A stretch of 64,000 nucleotides of DNA from Solirubrobacter sp963736505 (GCA_963736505.1 CAVTOZ010000001.1:1-64000), one strand, 5' to 3'. Positions 15,212-23,305 are shown, counted from the stretch's first letter. The notes: generated by a model from the sequence alone, not told the origin. Numbers and translations are program-made.

Positions 15212-17263
15212 TCACCCCAGCCGCGCCGCCGCGGCCGCTGCCTGCTGCTCGTCGTGCACGGGCATCAGGCGAACGGACAGGGCGGCGCGGCTGAACTTCG
15301 CGTTGCGCGCGATCTGGACCGCGAGCGTCGGTCCCGGGTTGGGATCGGAGCTCTGCGCCGCCGGGCGCATGACGTGGACGCCGGCGCCCGCGGGGCGCGA
15401 CGCCGGGACGACGACGTACCCGCTGAACTGGCTGCGGATCCACAGGTACGCGACGGACGAGAGCGGGATCAGGCGGGTTCCCACCTTCACGGTCTCGCCG
15501 GTGCGCAGCACGGCCACGGCTGAGGCGGACTTGCCGCCCCAGCTCGGGAACAGCACGTCGGCCGTGTAGCGGGCGCCGCCGGTGCGGCGGGCGACCGTCC
15601 ACGAGGACTGGATCCAGTCGGGCGTGAAGCGGTGCGAGACGGTCACCCGCAGCGTGCTCGACGACACCGAGCCCGTCGCGCGCAGGTCCTTGAACGGGCC
15701 CGCGAACGCGCGGCCGACCTTGGCCGAGGCGAGCGCTCCCGCCCCCGACGGCGCCTTGGTCAGCCGCAGCGGCGTCGTGCCGGTCACCCGTGAGCGGCCC
15801 ACCTGCGACGCGATCACGCGCTTGCCGGCGATGTCGCGCACCATCACGCCGAACGAGGCCGGCGGGCGGCCGCCGATGTTCGCCGCGACGTCCTGGTTGG
15901 CGTCGAACAGCCGCGCGAGGTCGAGCCCGCCATACGGGAACGCGCGCTGGTTGACCGCGACGACGGCCGTGTTGTACGTCGGCGTGGTGACGGCCAGGCG
16001 GCCGATGTCGGGGTCGTAGGAGTACAGCGCCGGTGGCTCGGACGCGCGCCGCGTCCCGAGGCCCGCGTCGATCGCGCGCGCCGCGTTGGCCTCGATCCGG
16101 GCGGCGGCGAGCCGCGCGCTGCCCGGGCCCTGCGGCACCGCGTGGACGCCGAAGAACAGGGGGTCCGGGATGTCGTTCGCGCGCACCAGCTGCTGGTCGT
16201 AGAAGCCCAGCGAGCGATCGAGGATCGTCTTGGACCACTCGCCCCAGCGCTCGCTCGGGAGCAGCGTGTTCGAGGACGCGAGGCCGACGAGCGCCTCCTG
16301 CGCGAGCCCGAGCTTCTTCGCCTGGTGCCAGCGGTCGAAGCCCAGGCCGGAGTCCCAGTTCATGTAGCCGGAGTGCGCCCAGTAGCCCGAGATCGCGCGC
16401 TCGATCCACTGGTGCATCAGCGTCACGTCCGGGGACGGCAGCGCCGCCATCCCGGCACGGCGCGCCTGGTCGTAGAAGCGGACGAACGAGAGCACGATGT
16501 TCGCGTACTCGGCCGAGTCGACGTTCTTGGGGTTGTTGAGCGCCATCTGCGGCAGGTAGTGGAAGCGCATGCCCGGGCCGAAGTTGCCGATCCCGCCCGC
16601 GCCGTTCCCGCGCGCGCCGCCGAAGAAGTGCAGGAGCTGCTGGCGGAAGTCCTTGCGCAGCAGCGTCGTGTCGCCGGTCACGGTCGTGTCGGCGGCGTAC
16701 ATCAGCGCGTACCAGTTGACCTGGTTGAGCCGGATCGTCGGGTAGCGCCAGAACGCGCCGCGCGCGGTCCGGTGGATCGCGTCGCGGATCTTCGCCACGG
16801 TCGACTCGGGCAGCTGCAGCGCCTCGCGCGCCCGGTAGGCGTAGACGAGCCCGTCGACCACCTCGGCGTCGAACACGAGGTGCTGGCCGCCCTTGGCGTC
16901 GGTCATCGAGTTCACCCAGCCGGGCGCGTGGACCTGCCCCGTGCCGGGCTTGTTGACGAACGGCACGCCGTCGACGAGCCGGAGCGCCAGTACGCGCGCC
17001 CGGCGATCGTTGCGGGAGGGGCCTTGATAGCCGTGCATGGCCGCGACCGAGTGCGTCAGCAGCATCATCGAGTTCGCCATCGGCTCGACGCCGCCGCCGC
17101 CGAGCTTGTAGTAGCCCGCCTGCTCGTCCCACTTGGCGTCGAGCTGGGTCTGGATGCGGTCCGCGTAGGACCAGTAGTCGGCGTCGCCGGCGGCGCGGGC
17201 CGCGGACGGCAGGGCGACGAGTATCAGCACCGCTGCGAGAGCGGCGAAGGAGGAGCGGATCAT
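15212..17263 (-). CDS. Large secreted protein of unknown function (helical-toroid-like)
   Basis: This 683-aa product starts at ATG 17263, six bases after GGAAGG. It has a clear Sec signal (MIRSSFAALAAVLILVALPS, then AARAA). Residues 25-430 are rich in Trp, Tyr and His with helix-helix spacing (ADYWSYADRIQTQLDAKW, YPTIRLNQVNWYALMYA, YWAHSGYMNWDSGLGFDRWH), resembling alpha/alpha-toroid carbohydrate-active proteins such as polysaccharide lyases and heparinases, though no catalytic motif can be assigned. The last 250 residues look beta-rich (LRVTVSHRFTPDWIQSSWTV). It is probably exported and may process glycans; that is inference from overall look only. Confidence 0.7.
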   Translation of the reverse strand: MIRSSFAALAAVLILVALPSAARAAGDADYWSYADRIQTQLDAKWDEQAGYYKLGGGGVEPMANSMMLLTHSVAAMHGYQGPSRNDRRARVLALRLVDGVPFVNKPGTGQVHAPGWVNSMTDAKGGQHLVFDAEVVDGLVYAYRAREALQLPESTVAKIRDAIHRTARGAFWRYPTIRLNQVNWYALMYAADTTVTGDTTLLRKDFRQQLLHFFGGARGNGAGGIGNFGPGMRFHYLPQMALNNPKNVDSAEYANIVLSFVRFYDQARRAGMAALPSPDVTLMHQWIERAISGYWAHSGYMNWDSGLGFDRWHQAKKLGLAQEALVGLASSNTLLPSERWGEWSKTILDRSLGFYDQQLVRANDIPDPLFFGVHAVPQGPGSARLAAARIEANAARAIDAGLGTRRASEPPALYSYDPDIGRLAVTTPTYNTAVVAVNQRAFPYGGLDLARLFDANQDVAANIGGRPPASFGVMVRDIAGKRVIASQVGRSRVTGTTPLRLTKAPSGAGALASAKVGRAFAGPFKDLRATGSVSSSTLRVTVSHRFTPDWIQSSWTVARRTGGARYTADVLFPSWGGKSASAVAVLRTGETVKVGTRLIPLSSVAYLWIRSQFSGYVVVPASRPAGAGVHVMRPAAQSSDPNPGPTLAVQIARNAKFSRAALSVRLMPVHDEQQAAAAAARLG

Positions 17264-17424
17264 GGCGGGCCTTCCGGGGAGGTTCTGGGGAGTACCCAGA
17301 CGATCCCTCGCGCGGGCCCGCTCTCACAGGGGGCTCAGGGCTGGAGCCGGCACACCCGAGGTGGACGCCCCCTCCACCCTTGGTGACGCCACGTTTCGGC
17401 GCAGGCGCGCGTAGGCTCCTTCTC

Positions 17425-18108
17425 GTGCCGGACTCCCCGCTCGATGCCCACGTCGCCACCCCGCAGGACCTCAAGGACCGGATCGCGGCGGAGCGTCGCG
17501 GCACGCCGTTCCTGATCTATCGCGACGCGGACGACGGGCAGGTGATCGTCGACCTCGTGCCGCTCGGCGAGCGGATGACGATCGGCCGCCGCCCGTCGAA
17601 CGACATCGTGCTCGACTGGGACTCCGAGATCTCGCGCGTGCACGCCGCGCTGGAGCGCATGGGCGACGACTGGACCGTCGTCGACGACGGCCTCAGCCGC
17701 AACGGCAGCTACCTCAACGGCAACCGCGTCACGAGCCGCCAGCGCCTGCGCGACGGCGACGTGCTGACGGTCGGCGGCGTCGCGATCGCGTTTCGCGCGC
17801 CCGCGGGCGAGTCCGTCTCACGCCCGACCGTCACCGCGCTCGGCCCGCACGTCGGCGAGCTGCTCACGCCCGCACAGCGGCGGGTGCTGATCGCGCTCTG
17901 CCGGCCGTTCAAGGACTCCACCTACGCGACGCCGGCGACCAACCAGCAGATCGCGGACGAGCTGGTCGTCAGCGTCGACGCGATCAAGAGCACGCTGCGC
18001 GCGCTGTTCGAGGTCTTCGGCGTCGACGCGCTGCCGCAGAACCAGAAGCGCGCGAGCCTCGCGATTCAGGCGATGCGCACCGGCGTGATCACCCGGAGGG
18101 ATCTCTGA
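17425..18108 (+). CDS. FHA-domain protein
   Basis: A GTG at 17425 gives 227 aa; TTG 17380 is an upstream alternative. A forkhead-associated domain spans about residues 40-125 with the hallmark blocks MTIGRRPSNDIVL, ISRVHAALE, DDGLSRNGSYLNG and RLRDGDVLTVGG. The GR, S-H and NG residues that bind phosphothreonine are all there. The remaining 100 residues form a helical, winged-helix-like region (LTPAQRRVLIALCRPF, NQQIADELVVSVDAIKSTLR) that looks like a DNA-binding output. Its 3' end overlaps that of the Ser/Thr kinase gene by 20 bp. The kinase is a plausible source of the phosphorylated partner. Confidence 0.9.
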   Translation: MPDSPLDAHVATPQDLKDRIAAERRGTPFLIYRDADDGQVIVDLVPLGERMTIGRRPSNDIVLDWDSEISRVHAALERMGDDWTVVDDGLSRNGSYLNGNRVTSRQRLRDGDVLTVGGVAIAFRAPAGESVSRPTVTALGPHVGELLTPAQRRVLIALCRPFKDSTYATPATNQQIADELVVSVDAIKSTLRALFEVFGVDALPQNQKRASLAIQAMRTGVITRRDL

Positions 18109-20095
18109 CGAGCACGCTGACGCGGTTGTCAGGCTGGCTCGTCACCCACACGTCGCCGTCGCCGGCCGCGACCGCGAACGGGTTGACCGGCAGGCTCACC
18201 GGGCCGCCGACCACGCGCATGGTCTTGGCGTCGATCTCGTAGAGGTCGCTCGAGTTGTAGTTGGTGACGTAGACGGTGCCGCCCGCGAGCGCGAGCTGGC
18301 GCGGCGCCTTGCCGACGCTGATCGGGATCACCGAGCCGGTCGCGGTGATGACCTTGTAGACGGTGTCGTCGCCGGGCGACGCCACCCACAGCGCGCCGTT
18401 GCCGTAGACGGCGTCCTCGCCGCGCGTCTCCCCCACGCGCACCTCGCGCTCGGGCTTGCCGGTCTTCGGGTCGGCGCGCAGCACGCGGGCGCGGCGGCGG
18501 CTGACGACCCAGACGGCGCTCGGGCTCACCGCCAGCGACGCGATCCCGTACGGGTACTGCGCGCTCGCGAGCGTCTTGCCGCTCTTCGGGTCGAGCTTGA
18601 GCAGCGTGTCGGGCATGCCGTTGCCGCTCACGAGCCCGACCCAGACGGCGTCGTCGGAGGTGGCGACCGACCCGGCGTTGCCCGGCACGGCGATCGTGCC
18701 GTGCGGGTGGCCGGTCCTCGGATCGAGCTTGACGATCGTGTGCGAGCGCGAGACCGCGAGCCAGAGCGAGCCGAACCCGAGCGCGGAGTCGTTGACCCCG
18801 ACGCCGACCTTCGGAGCGTAGGAGCGGACCTTGCCGGTCTTGGCCGACAGGATCGCCATCCGCGGCTGCTTGAAGGAGCCGACGAAGACGTTGTCGCCGA
18901 CGACGCGGGCGACGTTCGGGCGCGAGCCGACCTCGATCGACTTGCTCACCTTCAGCTGCGCGGGCTCGCCGGAGGCGGGCGCGGCGGTCTTGGCCGGCGT
19001 GGGCGTCGGCGTCGGCCGCGACGGGTCGCTGCCGCCGTCGCCCACGCCGAGCGCGACCGCGGCGGCCACGCCGATCCCCGCCGCCGCCAGCAGCGCGATG
19101 CCGAGCAGGGCGGGCCGGCCGGCGCGGTGCACGCGGCTCGGCGACTCGGCGACGGTCTCGGCGTCGGCGTGGATCTGGGTGACCACCGCGGGACGGGCGG
19201 CGCTGACGGTCTCGGCCTCGACGGGCGCGGCGGCGCCGGTGGCGACGAGCCGCTCGCGCTCGGCGGGCCGGCGGCCCGCCGCGGCGGCCACGGCGGCGCG
19301 GCCGAGGTCGCCCGCGGACGGGTAGCGCTCGTCGGGATCCTTGGCCAGCGCGCGCTCGATCACGGCGTCGAAGGCGACGAGGACGCCGTGCCGGCTCGGC
19401 TTCGGCGGCGGCTCGGAGAGGTGCGCCCACAGCTTCGCCTCGTCGCCGTCGCGCTCGAACGGCACGTCGCCCGTGAGCGTGTAATACAGAAGACAGCCGA
19501 GCGCGTAGACGTCGGAGCGCGCGTCGACGCGCTCGCCGCGGATCTGCTCCGGCGCGACGTAGTCGAGCGTCCCGACCCAGTGCCCCGGCTTGGTCGTGCC
19601 GGCGACCGAGAGCACGTGCTTGGTCAGCCCGAAGTCGGTCAGGTAGACGTGGTCGTCCTGGCCGAGCAGCACGTTGGCGGGCTTGATGTCGCGGTGGACG
19701 AGGCCGGCCGCGTGTGCGGCGTCGAGCGCGGCGCCGATCTGGGCGACGATGCGGGCCGCGCGCTCCGGCTTCAGGTGCCCTTCGCGGCGGACGAGGCTGC
19801 GGATGTCGTCGCCGCCGACGTAGCGCATCGCGATGTACGCGATCCCGCGCTCCTCGCCGGCGTAGTAGATCGGGATCACGTTCGGGTGGTCGATCGACGC
19901 CGCCACCTTCGACTCGCGCACGAAGCGCGCGCGCATCGTCTGATCCTCGAGCAGCCCGGGCGCGATCACCTTCAGCGCGACGGTGCGGTCGAGCGCGAGC
20001 TGGGTGGCCCGGTACACCACGCCCATGCCGCCGCGGCCGGCGACGTCCTCTATGCGGTGCCCGGCGAAGACGGAGCCGGCGGTGAGCTCACCCAT
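18089..20095 (-). CDS. Ser/Thr protein kinase with extracellular beta-propeller
   Basis: The ATG at 20095 gives 668 aa; ATG 20146 is an alternative 17 codons earlier. The Hanks-type kinase domain (about 8-270) has GRGGMGVVYRA, VALKV, the catalytic LVHRDIKPANVLL, the DFG in LTDFGLTKH, and YVAPEQIRGE. After a juxtamembrane stretch comes one membrane helix (LLGIALLAAAGIGVAAAVAL, about 335-355) and a Pro/Thr linker. The exported C-terminus contains repeated NHL/YVTN-type blades (DNVFVGSFKQPRMAILSAKT, GALWVASPGDDTVYKV, VYVTNYNSSDLYEIDAKT). The layout resembles PknD: an outside propeller sensing a ligand and an inside kinase. The ligand is unknown. Confidence 0.93.
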   Translation of the reverse strand: MGELTAGSVFAGHRIEDVAGRGGMGVVYRATQLALDRTVALKVIAPGLLEDQTMRARFVRESKVAASIDHPNVIPIYYAGEERGIAYIAMRYVGGDDIRSLVRREGHLKPERAARIVAQIGAALDAAHAAGLVHRDIKPANVLLGQDDHVYLTDFGLTKHVLSVAGTTKPGHWVGTLDYVAPEQIRGERVDARSDVYALGCLLYYTLTGDVPFERDGDEAKLWAHLSEPPPKPSRHGVLVAFDAVIERALAKDPDERYPSAGDLGRAAVAAAAGRRPAERERLVATGAAAPVEAETVSAARPAVVTQIHADAETVAESPSRVHRAGRPALLGIALLAAAGIGVAAAVALGVGDGGSDPSRPTPTPTPAKTAAPASGEPAQLKVSKSIEVGSRPNVARVVGDNVFVGSFKQPRMAILSAKTGKVRSYAPKVGVGVNDSALGFGSLWLAVSRSHTIVKLDPRTGHPHGTIAVPGNAGSVATSDDAVWVGLVSGNGMPDTLLKLDPKSGKTLASAQYPYGIASLAVSPSAVWVVSRRRARVLRADPKTGKPEREVRVGETRGEDAVYGNGALWVASPGDDTVYKVITATGSVIPISVGKAPRQLALAGGTVYVTNYNSSDLYEIDAKTMRVVGGPVSLPVNPFAVAAGDGDVWVTSQPDNRVSVLVRDPSG

Positions 20096-20182
20096 CGAGT
20101 TCAGGTCTATCAGCCCTGGTAGCGCCCGCAGCATTCCGTCATGCATCAACGGCTGTGCGCGGCGGATGTGACGCAGTTTGAG

Positions 20183-20254
20183 CGGGGGACCAGGGAATCG
20201 AACCCCAACCTGCGGTTTTGGAGACCGCCATCCTAGCCGTTGGACCAGTCCCCC
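20183..20254 (-). tRNA. tRNA-Trp (anticodon CCA)
   Basis: The 72-nt minus-strand cloverleaf has acceptor GGGGGAC/GTCCCCC with discriminator G and anticodon stem GCGGT/ACCGC. The loop CTCCAAA reads CCA. The T-arm is TGGGG-TTCGATT-CCCTG with one G-T pair. Confidence 0.95.
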
Positions 20255-20274
20255 CGGGCGCGCCATTGTAGCCG

Positions 20275-20280
20275 TAGGAT
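20275..20280 (+). promoter_or_regulatory. Likely -10 box of tRNA-Leu(UAG)
   Basis: TAGGAT ends 11 bases before the mature tRNA 5' end, a position matching the -10 element TACGAT found 11 bases before the other tRNA-Leu at 22949. Assigned by position and similarity only. Confidence 0.45.
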
Positions 20281-20291
20281 GAGGGCTCCCC

Positions 20292-20373
20292 GCGGGCGTG
20301 GTGGAACTGGCAGACACGCCGGCTTTAGGTGCCGGTGCCGCAAGGTTTGGGGGTTCGAGTCCCTCCGCCCGCA
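20292..20373 (+). tRNA. tRNA-Leu (anticodon TAG)
   Basis: An 82-nt class II tRNA with acceptor GCGGGCG/CGCCCGC, discriminator A, anticodon loop CTTTAGG (TAG), a long variable arm (TGCCGCAAGGTTT) and T-loop TTCGAGT. CCA is not encoded. It lies about 70 bases upstream of the riboswitch on the same strand. Confidence 0.96.
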
Positions 20374-20440
20374 TCTCTAGGACGTGCGTCCAGGTGCCTC
20401 AACATCGGCGGATACCGCGCCGATCTCCTTCTCTGCACAG

Positions 20441-20520
20441 CTGACTCAGGGCAAACCCGTCGCGAGGCGGGGACGCAAAGCCAGAGGTCTCTCAGGGGGA
20501 GAGATAGCTCGGCCGCCAGC
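20441..20520 (+). promoter_or_regulatory. Class I cyclic-di-GMP (GEMM-I) riboswitch aptamer
   Basis: The segment carries the conserved blocks of the GEMM-I fold in order. They are CAGGGCAAACC (20447-20457), a P2 hairpin closed by a GCGA tetraloop, GGGACGCAAAGCC (20470-20482), a P3 hairpin (GTCTCTC...GAGAGA) followed by TAGC, and a closing GGCCGCC. The GNRA tetraloop and the A-rich junctions match the ligand-binding core of the Vc2-type aptamer. It sits 50-130 bases ahead of a TTG-started secreted subtilisin gene. Known GEMM-I RNAs bind c-di-GMP and control expression; that this one does so here is inferred from the motif. Confidence 0.9.
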
Positions 20521-20543
20521 TTCTAAGGAAGAAGCGTTCGGAG

Positions 20544-20571
20544 TTAAGGCACAAGGAGGTGCCCTGAGTTG
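20544..20571 (+). promoter_or_regulatory. Riboswitch expression platform: sequestered ribosome site and start
   Basis: AAGGAGGT (20553-20560) is the ribosome site for the TTG at 20569. GGCAC and GTGCC flank it and could close a hairpin with AAGGAG in the loop. More strikingly, TGCCCTGAGT (20560-20569) is a perfect 10-base complement of ACTCAGGGCA (20444-20453), which is part of the aptamer's 5' strand and conserved core. The two pairings cannot coexist with the folded aptamer, so ligand binding should change access to the start codon. This suggests translational control, probably ON with c-di-GMP. Confidence 0.65.
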
Positions 20572-22401
20572 TTCATCACCTGCATCAACCGCTCGCGGAG
20601 CGCGCTCGTCGCGGCCATCATGGCCGCCGTCGCGTTGTCCGTGCTGGGCGGTACGGCGGAGGCCAGGACGGCCCCGTCGGCGCAGGCGCAGCTTGCCGCC
20701 CTGGCCTCAAAGGCCCCGGCGCGCAAGGTGGAGGCCATCGCGCAGTTCAAGCCGAACGTCGCCGAGAAGAAGGCTCGCGCGCTCGTTCGCACGCATCACG
20801 GTCGCGTGACCCAGCGGCTCCCGCTGATCAACGGCCTCGCAGTCAAGCTGCCCGCCAAGGAGGCGCTCGCCCTCGGGCATGAGCGCGGCGTCATCGCGGT
20901 CACGCTGAACGCCAAGGTCAAGGGCCAGGGCGTCAACTCGGGCCGGCTCAACACGAACTACCCGAAGACGATCCACGCCGACAGGCTGTGGGCCAACGGC
21001 CTCACGGGCACCGGTGTCGGCGTCGCCGTGATCGACAGCGGCGTCGCCGGCGACCTCGTCGACTTCCGCGGCGCCGACGGCCGCTCGCGCGTGGTCACCA
21101 ACGTGGTCACCTCGGCGGGCGCGAAGAAGGCCGGCGACGGCCTCGGCCACGGCACGCACGTCGCCGGCATCATCGCCGGCAACTCGTTCAACCGCTCGCC
21201 GTACGACCCGCTCTACGGCGACTACGTCGGCGTGGCGCCGGACGCGAACCTGGTCGCGGTCAAGGCGGCCGACGAGCAGGGCAACTCGACCGTCCTGGAC
21301 GTCATCAACGGCATCCAGTTCGTGGTCGACCACAAGGACCAGTTCAACATCCGGGTCCTCAACCTGTCGCTCAGCACCGACACCCCGCAGTCCTACCGGA
21401 CGGACCCGCTCGACGCGGCCGTCGAGTACGCGTGGGAGAAGGGCATCGTCGTCGTCGCCGCCTCGGGCAACCGCGGCAGCGCGGCCGACGCCGTCCAGTA
21501 CGCGCCGGGCAACGACCCGTTCGTGATCAGCGTCGGCGGCTCGGACGAGACCGGCAACAGCGGCAAGGGCTCGCGCGCCTACTGGTCGAGCGCCGGCCGC
21601 ACGCAGGACGGGTTCGTCAAGCCGGACGTGATGGCTCCGGGCGCGCACATCGTGTCGACGCTCGCGCCCAACAGCGCCTTCCAGTACCTCTGCCCGACGT
21701 GCATCGTCGGCGGCGCGTATTTCAAGGCCGGCGGCACGTCGATGGCGGCTCCGGTCGTCGCCGGCGCCGTCGCGCTGCTGCTGCAGGCGAAGCCGTACCT
21801 GACGCCTGACCAGGTCAAGGCCGCGCTGACGGCGACCGACAAGCCGATCTTCGGCTCCTACGTCGCCGGCCAGATCGATCTCGAGGCCGCGCTGGCCGCC
21901 GCCAACGGCGCCACCGCCGCGAACGGCGGGATCGCACCGAGCCTGCTGATCGCTGCGCTCAACCGCTACGGCGGCATCGCGACCTGGACGCGCTCCTCGT
22001 GGAGCATGGCCACCGGCGCGCTGTCGGCGGGCTGGGCCCGCTCGAGCTGGTCGTGCGTCGCGTGCAGTGGCATCGGCGCAGACGTCGACGAGACGCGCTC
22101 CTCGTGGAGCCGCAGCTCGTGGTCGAGCTTCGGCGAGGGCGCCGACGACGAGGCCGCGCAGCTCGCCGCCGAGCAGGCCGCCGAGCAGGCCGAGGCGAAC
22201 GCCCCGGCTCCGGACGCGACGCCCGGCGACGCGCCCGCACCGGCCACGCCCGCGCCGCCGGCCACGGCACCGCCGGCGACCGCCGGCATCGCCGGCATCG
22301 CCGGCACCGCCGGCGCCGAACGCCACCGCCACGCCGGACGCGGGGGTGGCGCCATGAGCCCCCGCGGACGCGCGAGCTGGGGCCGCAAGGCGCGCCCCTG
22401 A
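20569..22401 (+). CDS. Secreted subtilisin-family (S8) serine protease
   Basis: This 610-aa protein starts at TTG 20569, nine bases after AAGGAGG. A signal peptide (residues 1-33, SALVAAIMAAVALSVLGGTA) and an inhibitor-like propeptide (about 50-115) precede the catalytic domain. The triad is Asp156 (VAVIDSGV), His194 (GHGTHVAGI) and Ser391 (GGTSMAAPVVAG), with the oxyanion Asn301 in AASGN. After residue 470 come four RSSWS repeats (475, 491, 510, 515) and then an Ala/Pro-rich low-complexity tail. Near 22330 another frame reads a comparable Pro/Ala tail to an earlier stop, so the exact C-terminus is uncertain. It is controlled by the upstream c-di-GMP riboswitch. Role: extracellular proteolysis, perhaps linked to biofilm or cell-surface turnover (inference). 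Confidence 0.95.
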   Translation: MFITCINRSRSALVAAIMAAVALSVLGGTAEARTAPSAQAQLAALASKAPARKVEAIAQFKPNVAEKKARALVRTHHGRVTQRLPLINGLAVKLPAKEALALGHERGVIAVTLNAKVKGQGVNSGRLNTNYPKTIHADRLWANGLTGTGVGVAVIDSGVAGDLVDFRGADGRSRVVTNVVTSAGAKKAGDGLGHGTHVAGIIAGNSFNRSPYDPLYGDYVGVAPDANLVAVKAADEQGNSTVLDVINGIQFVVDHKDQFNIRVLNLSLSTDTPQSYRTDPLDAAVEYAWEKGIVVVAASGNRGSAADAVQYAPGNDPFVISVGGSDETGNSGKGSRAYWSSAGRTQDGFVKPDVMAPGAHIVSTLAPNSAFQYLCPTCIVGGAYFKAGGTSMAAPVVAGAVALLLQAKPYLTPDQVKAALTATDKPIFGSYVAGQIDLEAALAAANGATAANGGIAPSLLIAALNRYGGIATWTRSSWSMATGALSAGWARSSWSCVACSGIGADVDETRSSWSRSSWSSFGEGADDEAAQLAAEQAAEQAEANAPAPDATPGDAPAPATPAPPATAPPATAGIAGIAGTAGAERHRHAGRGGGAMSPRGRASWGRKARP

Positions 22402-22412
22402 TCCACCTCGGC

Positions 22413-22446
22413 CTCGGGGCGAGCGGCGCAAGCGGCTCGCCCCGAG
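22413..22446 (+). terminator. Hairpin terminator candidate after the subtilisin gene
   Basis: CTCGGGGCGAGC (22413-22424) pairs perfectly with GCTCGCCCCGAG (22435-22446), a 12-bp GC-rich stem with a 10-base loop, 12 bases after the stop. There is no T-tract, as is common in high-GC actinobacteria. Confidence 0.6.
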
Positions 22447-22462
22447 CGCTATCGTCGCGCCG

Positions 22463-22927
22463 ATGGCCGACGAGACCGTCGTCGTCGAGCACCCCAATCG
22501 CGGCAAGGCCGCGTCGCAGCTGACGCGCCTGCTCGTGATCCTGCTGCTGCTCGTCTCCGCCGCGATCACCGCGATCATCGCGATCGGCGGCTGGAGCGCG
22601 CTCGAGGGCGCCAAGCCCGTCCAGGTGGCCTTCGTCCTGGTCTACCTCGTGCTGGCGTTCTTCGTCTGGCGCTGGAGCCGCGGCGTGCTGCCGATGATCG
22701 CCGGGTTCGCGACCCTGCTCGGCATCTTCGCCGCGATCGCGGCGCCGGCCTGGTTCGATCGCACGAAGGACGGCTTCACCGACCCGGCGCTCTCCTCAGG
22801 CCTTATCGGCCTGCTCTGCACGCTGCTCGTCCCGCTGCAGGTGGCCCTGATCGTGATCGCGATGCAGGGCTTCCGGCAGGCCTGGAACGTCGAGGTCGAG
22901 AAGACCGCGGCGCCGGCCGCCGCCTAG
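22463..22927 (+). CDS. Small integral membrane protein of unknown function
   Basis: A 154-aa protein starting at ATG 22463 with four hydrophobic helices: LLVILLLLVSAAITAIIAIG, VQVAFVLVYLVLAFFVWRW, VLPMIAGFATLLGIFAAIAA, and GLIGLLCTLLVPLQVALIVI. Its soluble N-terminus (MADETVVVEHPNRGKAA) and Ala-rich C-terminus are probably cytoplasmic. No catalytic motif is visible. It lies between the subtilisin terminator and a tRNA, so it is probably a single-gene unit. Confidence 0.75.
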   Translation: MADETVVVEHPNRGKAASQLTRLLVILLLLVSAAITAIIAIGGWSALEGAKPVQVAFVLVYLVLAFFVWRWSRGVLPMIAGFATLLGIFAAIAAPAWFDRTKDGFTDPALSSGLIGLLCTLLVPLQVALIVIAMQGFRQAWNVEVEKTAAPAAA

Positions 22928-22931
22928 CCCC

Positions 22932-22937
22932 GTACGA
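22932..22937 (+). promoter_or_regulatory. Likely -10 box of tRNA-Leu(CAA)
   Basis: TACGAT ends 11 bases before the tRNA 5' end, the same distance as TAGGAT before tRNA-Leu(UAG). Confidence 0.45.
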
Positions 22938-22948
22938 TTGTCTGCCCT

Positions 22949-23031
22949 GCCCGGGTGGAGGAATGGCAGACTCGGGGCTCTCAAAAAGCCCTGCCTTTAC
23001 GGGCGTGCGGGTTCGAGTCCCGCCCCGGGCA
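22949..23031 (+). tRNA. tRNA-Leu (anticodon CAA)
   Basis: An 83-nt class II tRNA with acceptor GCCCGGG/CCCGGGC, discriminator A, and anticodon stem GGGCT/AGCCC enclosing CTCAAAA (CAA). It has a long variable arm and T-loop TTCGAGT. CCA is not encoded. A convergent gene ends two bases away. Confidence 0.96.
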
Positions 23032-23032
23032 T

Positions 23033-23275
23033 CTAGAACGGAAGCTTCGAGCGCCCCTGGCGCCCGCCGCTCGCGCTCTTCGACATCGCCTTCTGCGACG
23101 TGCTGAACGGCTTGCGGAACCAGCGGCCGAGCGGACCCGGCGCCTTGCCGGCGACGCGGCCGCCCGCTCCGGCGACGCGCTCGGAGCCGTGCTCCGGACC
23201 GCGCGACAGGCGCGGGAACAGGAAGGCGAGGATGAACAGGACGATGCAGAGGGCGATGACTCCACCGATGATCAT
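23033..23275 (-). CDS. 80-aa single-span membrane protein (DUF6411-like)
   Basis: The product starts MIIGGVIALCIVLFILAFLF, one N-terminal helix, followed by PRLSRGPEHGSERVAG and a basic, Gly/Ser-rich tail ending GRQGRSKLPF. This small-membrane-protein pattern resembles DUF6411 entries, but that name is a recollection of the pattern rather than a verified match. It is transcribed towards tRNA-Leu and lies 30 bases downstream of the IMPase stop, so it may share that operon. Confidence 0.65.
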   Translation of the reverse strand: MIIGGVIALCIVLFILAFLFPRLSRGPEHGSERVAGAGGRVAGKAPGPLGRWFRKPFSTSQKAMSKSASGGRQGRSKLPF

Positions 23276-23305
23276 GCGCCTAGGCGTACCCCGATGACGC
23301 CGAGA

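Noticed and set aside
22230..22401. A frameshift at the end of the subtilisin gene
   Set aside because: Another frame gives a plausible Pro/Ala tail to an earlier stop, but both frames are low complexity and the catalytic domain is unaffected; there is not enough evidence to call it.
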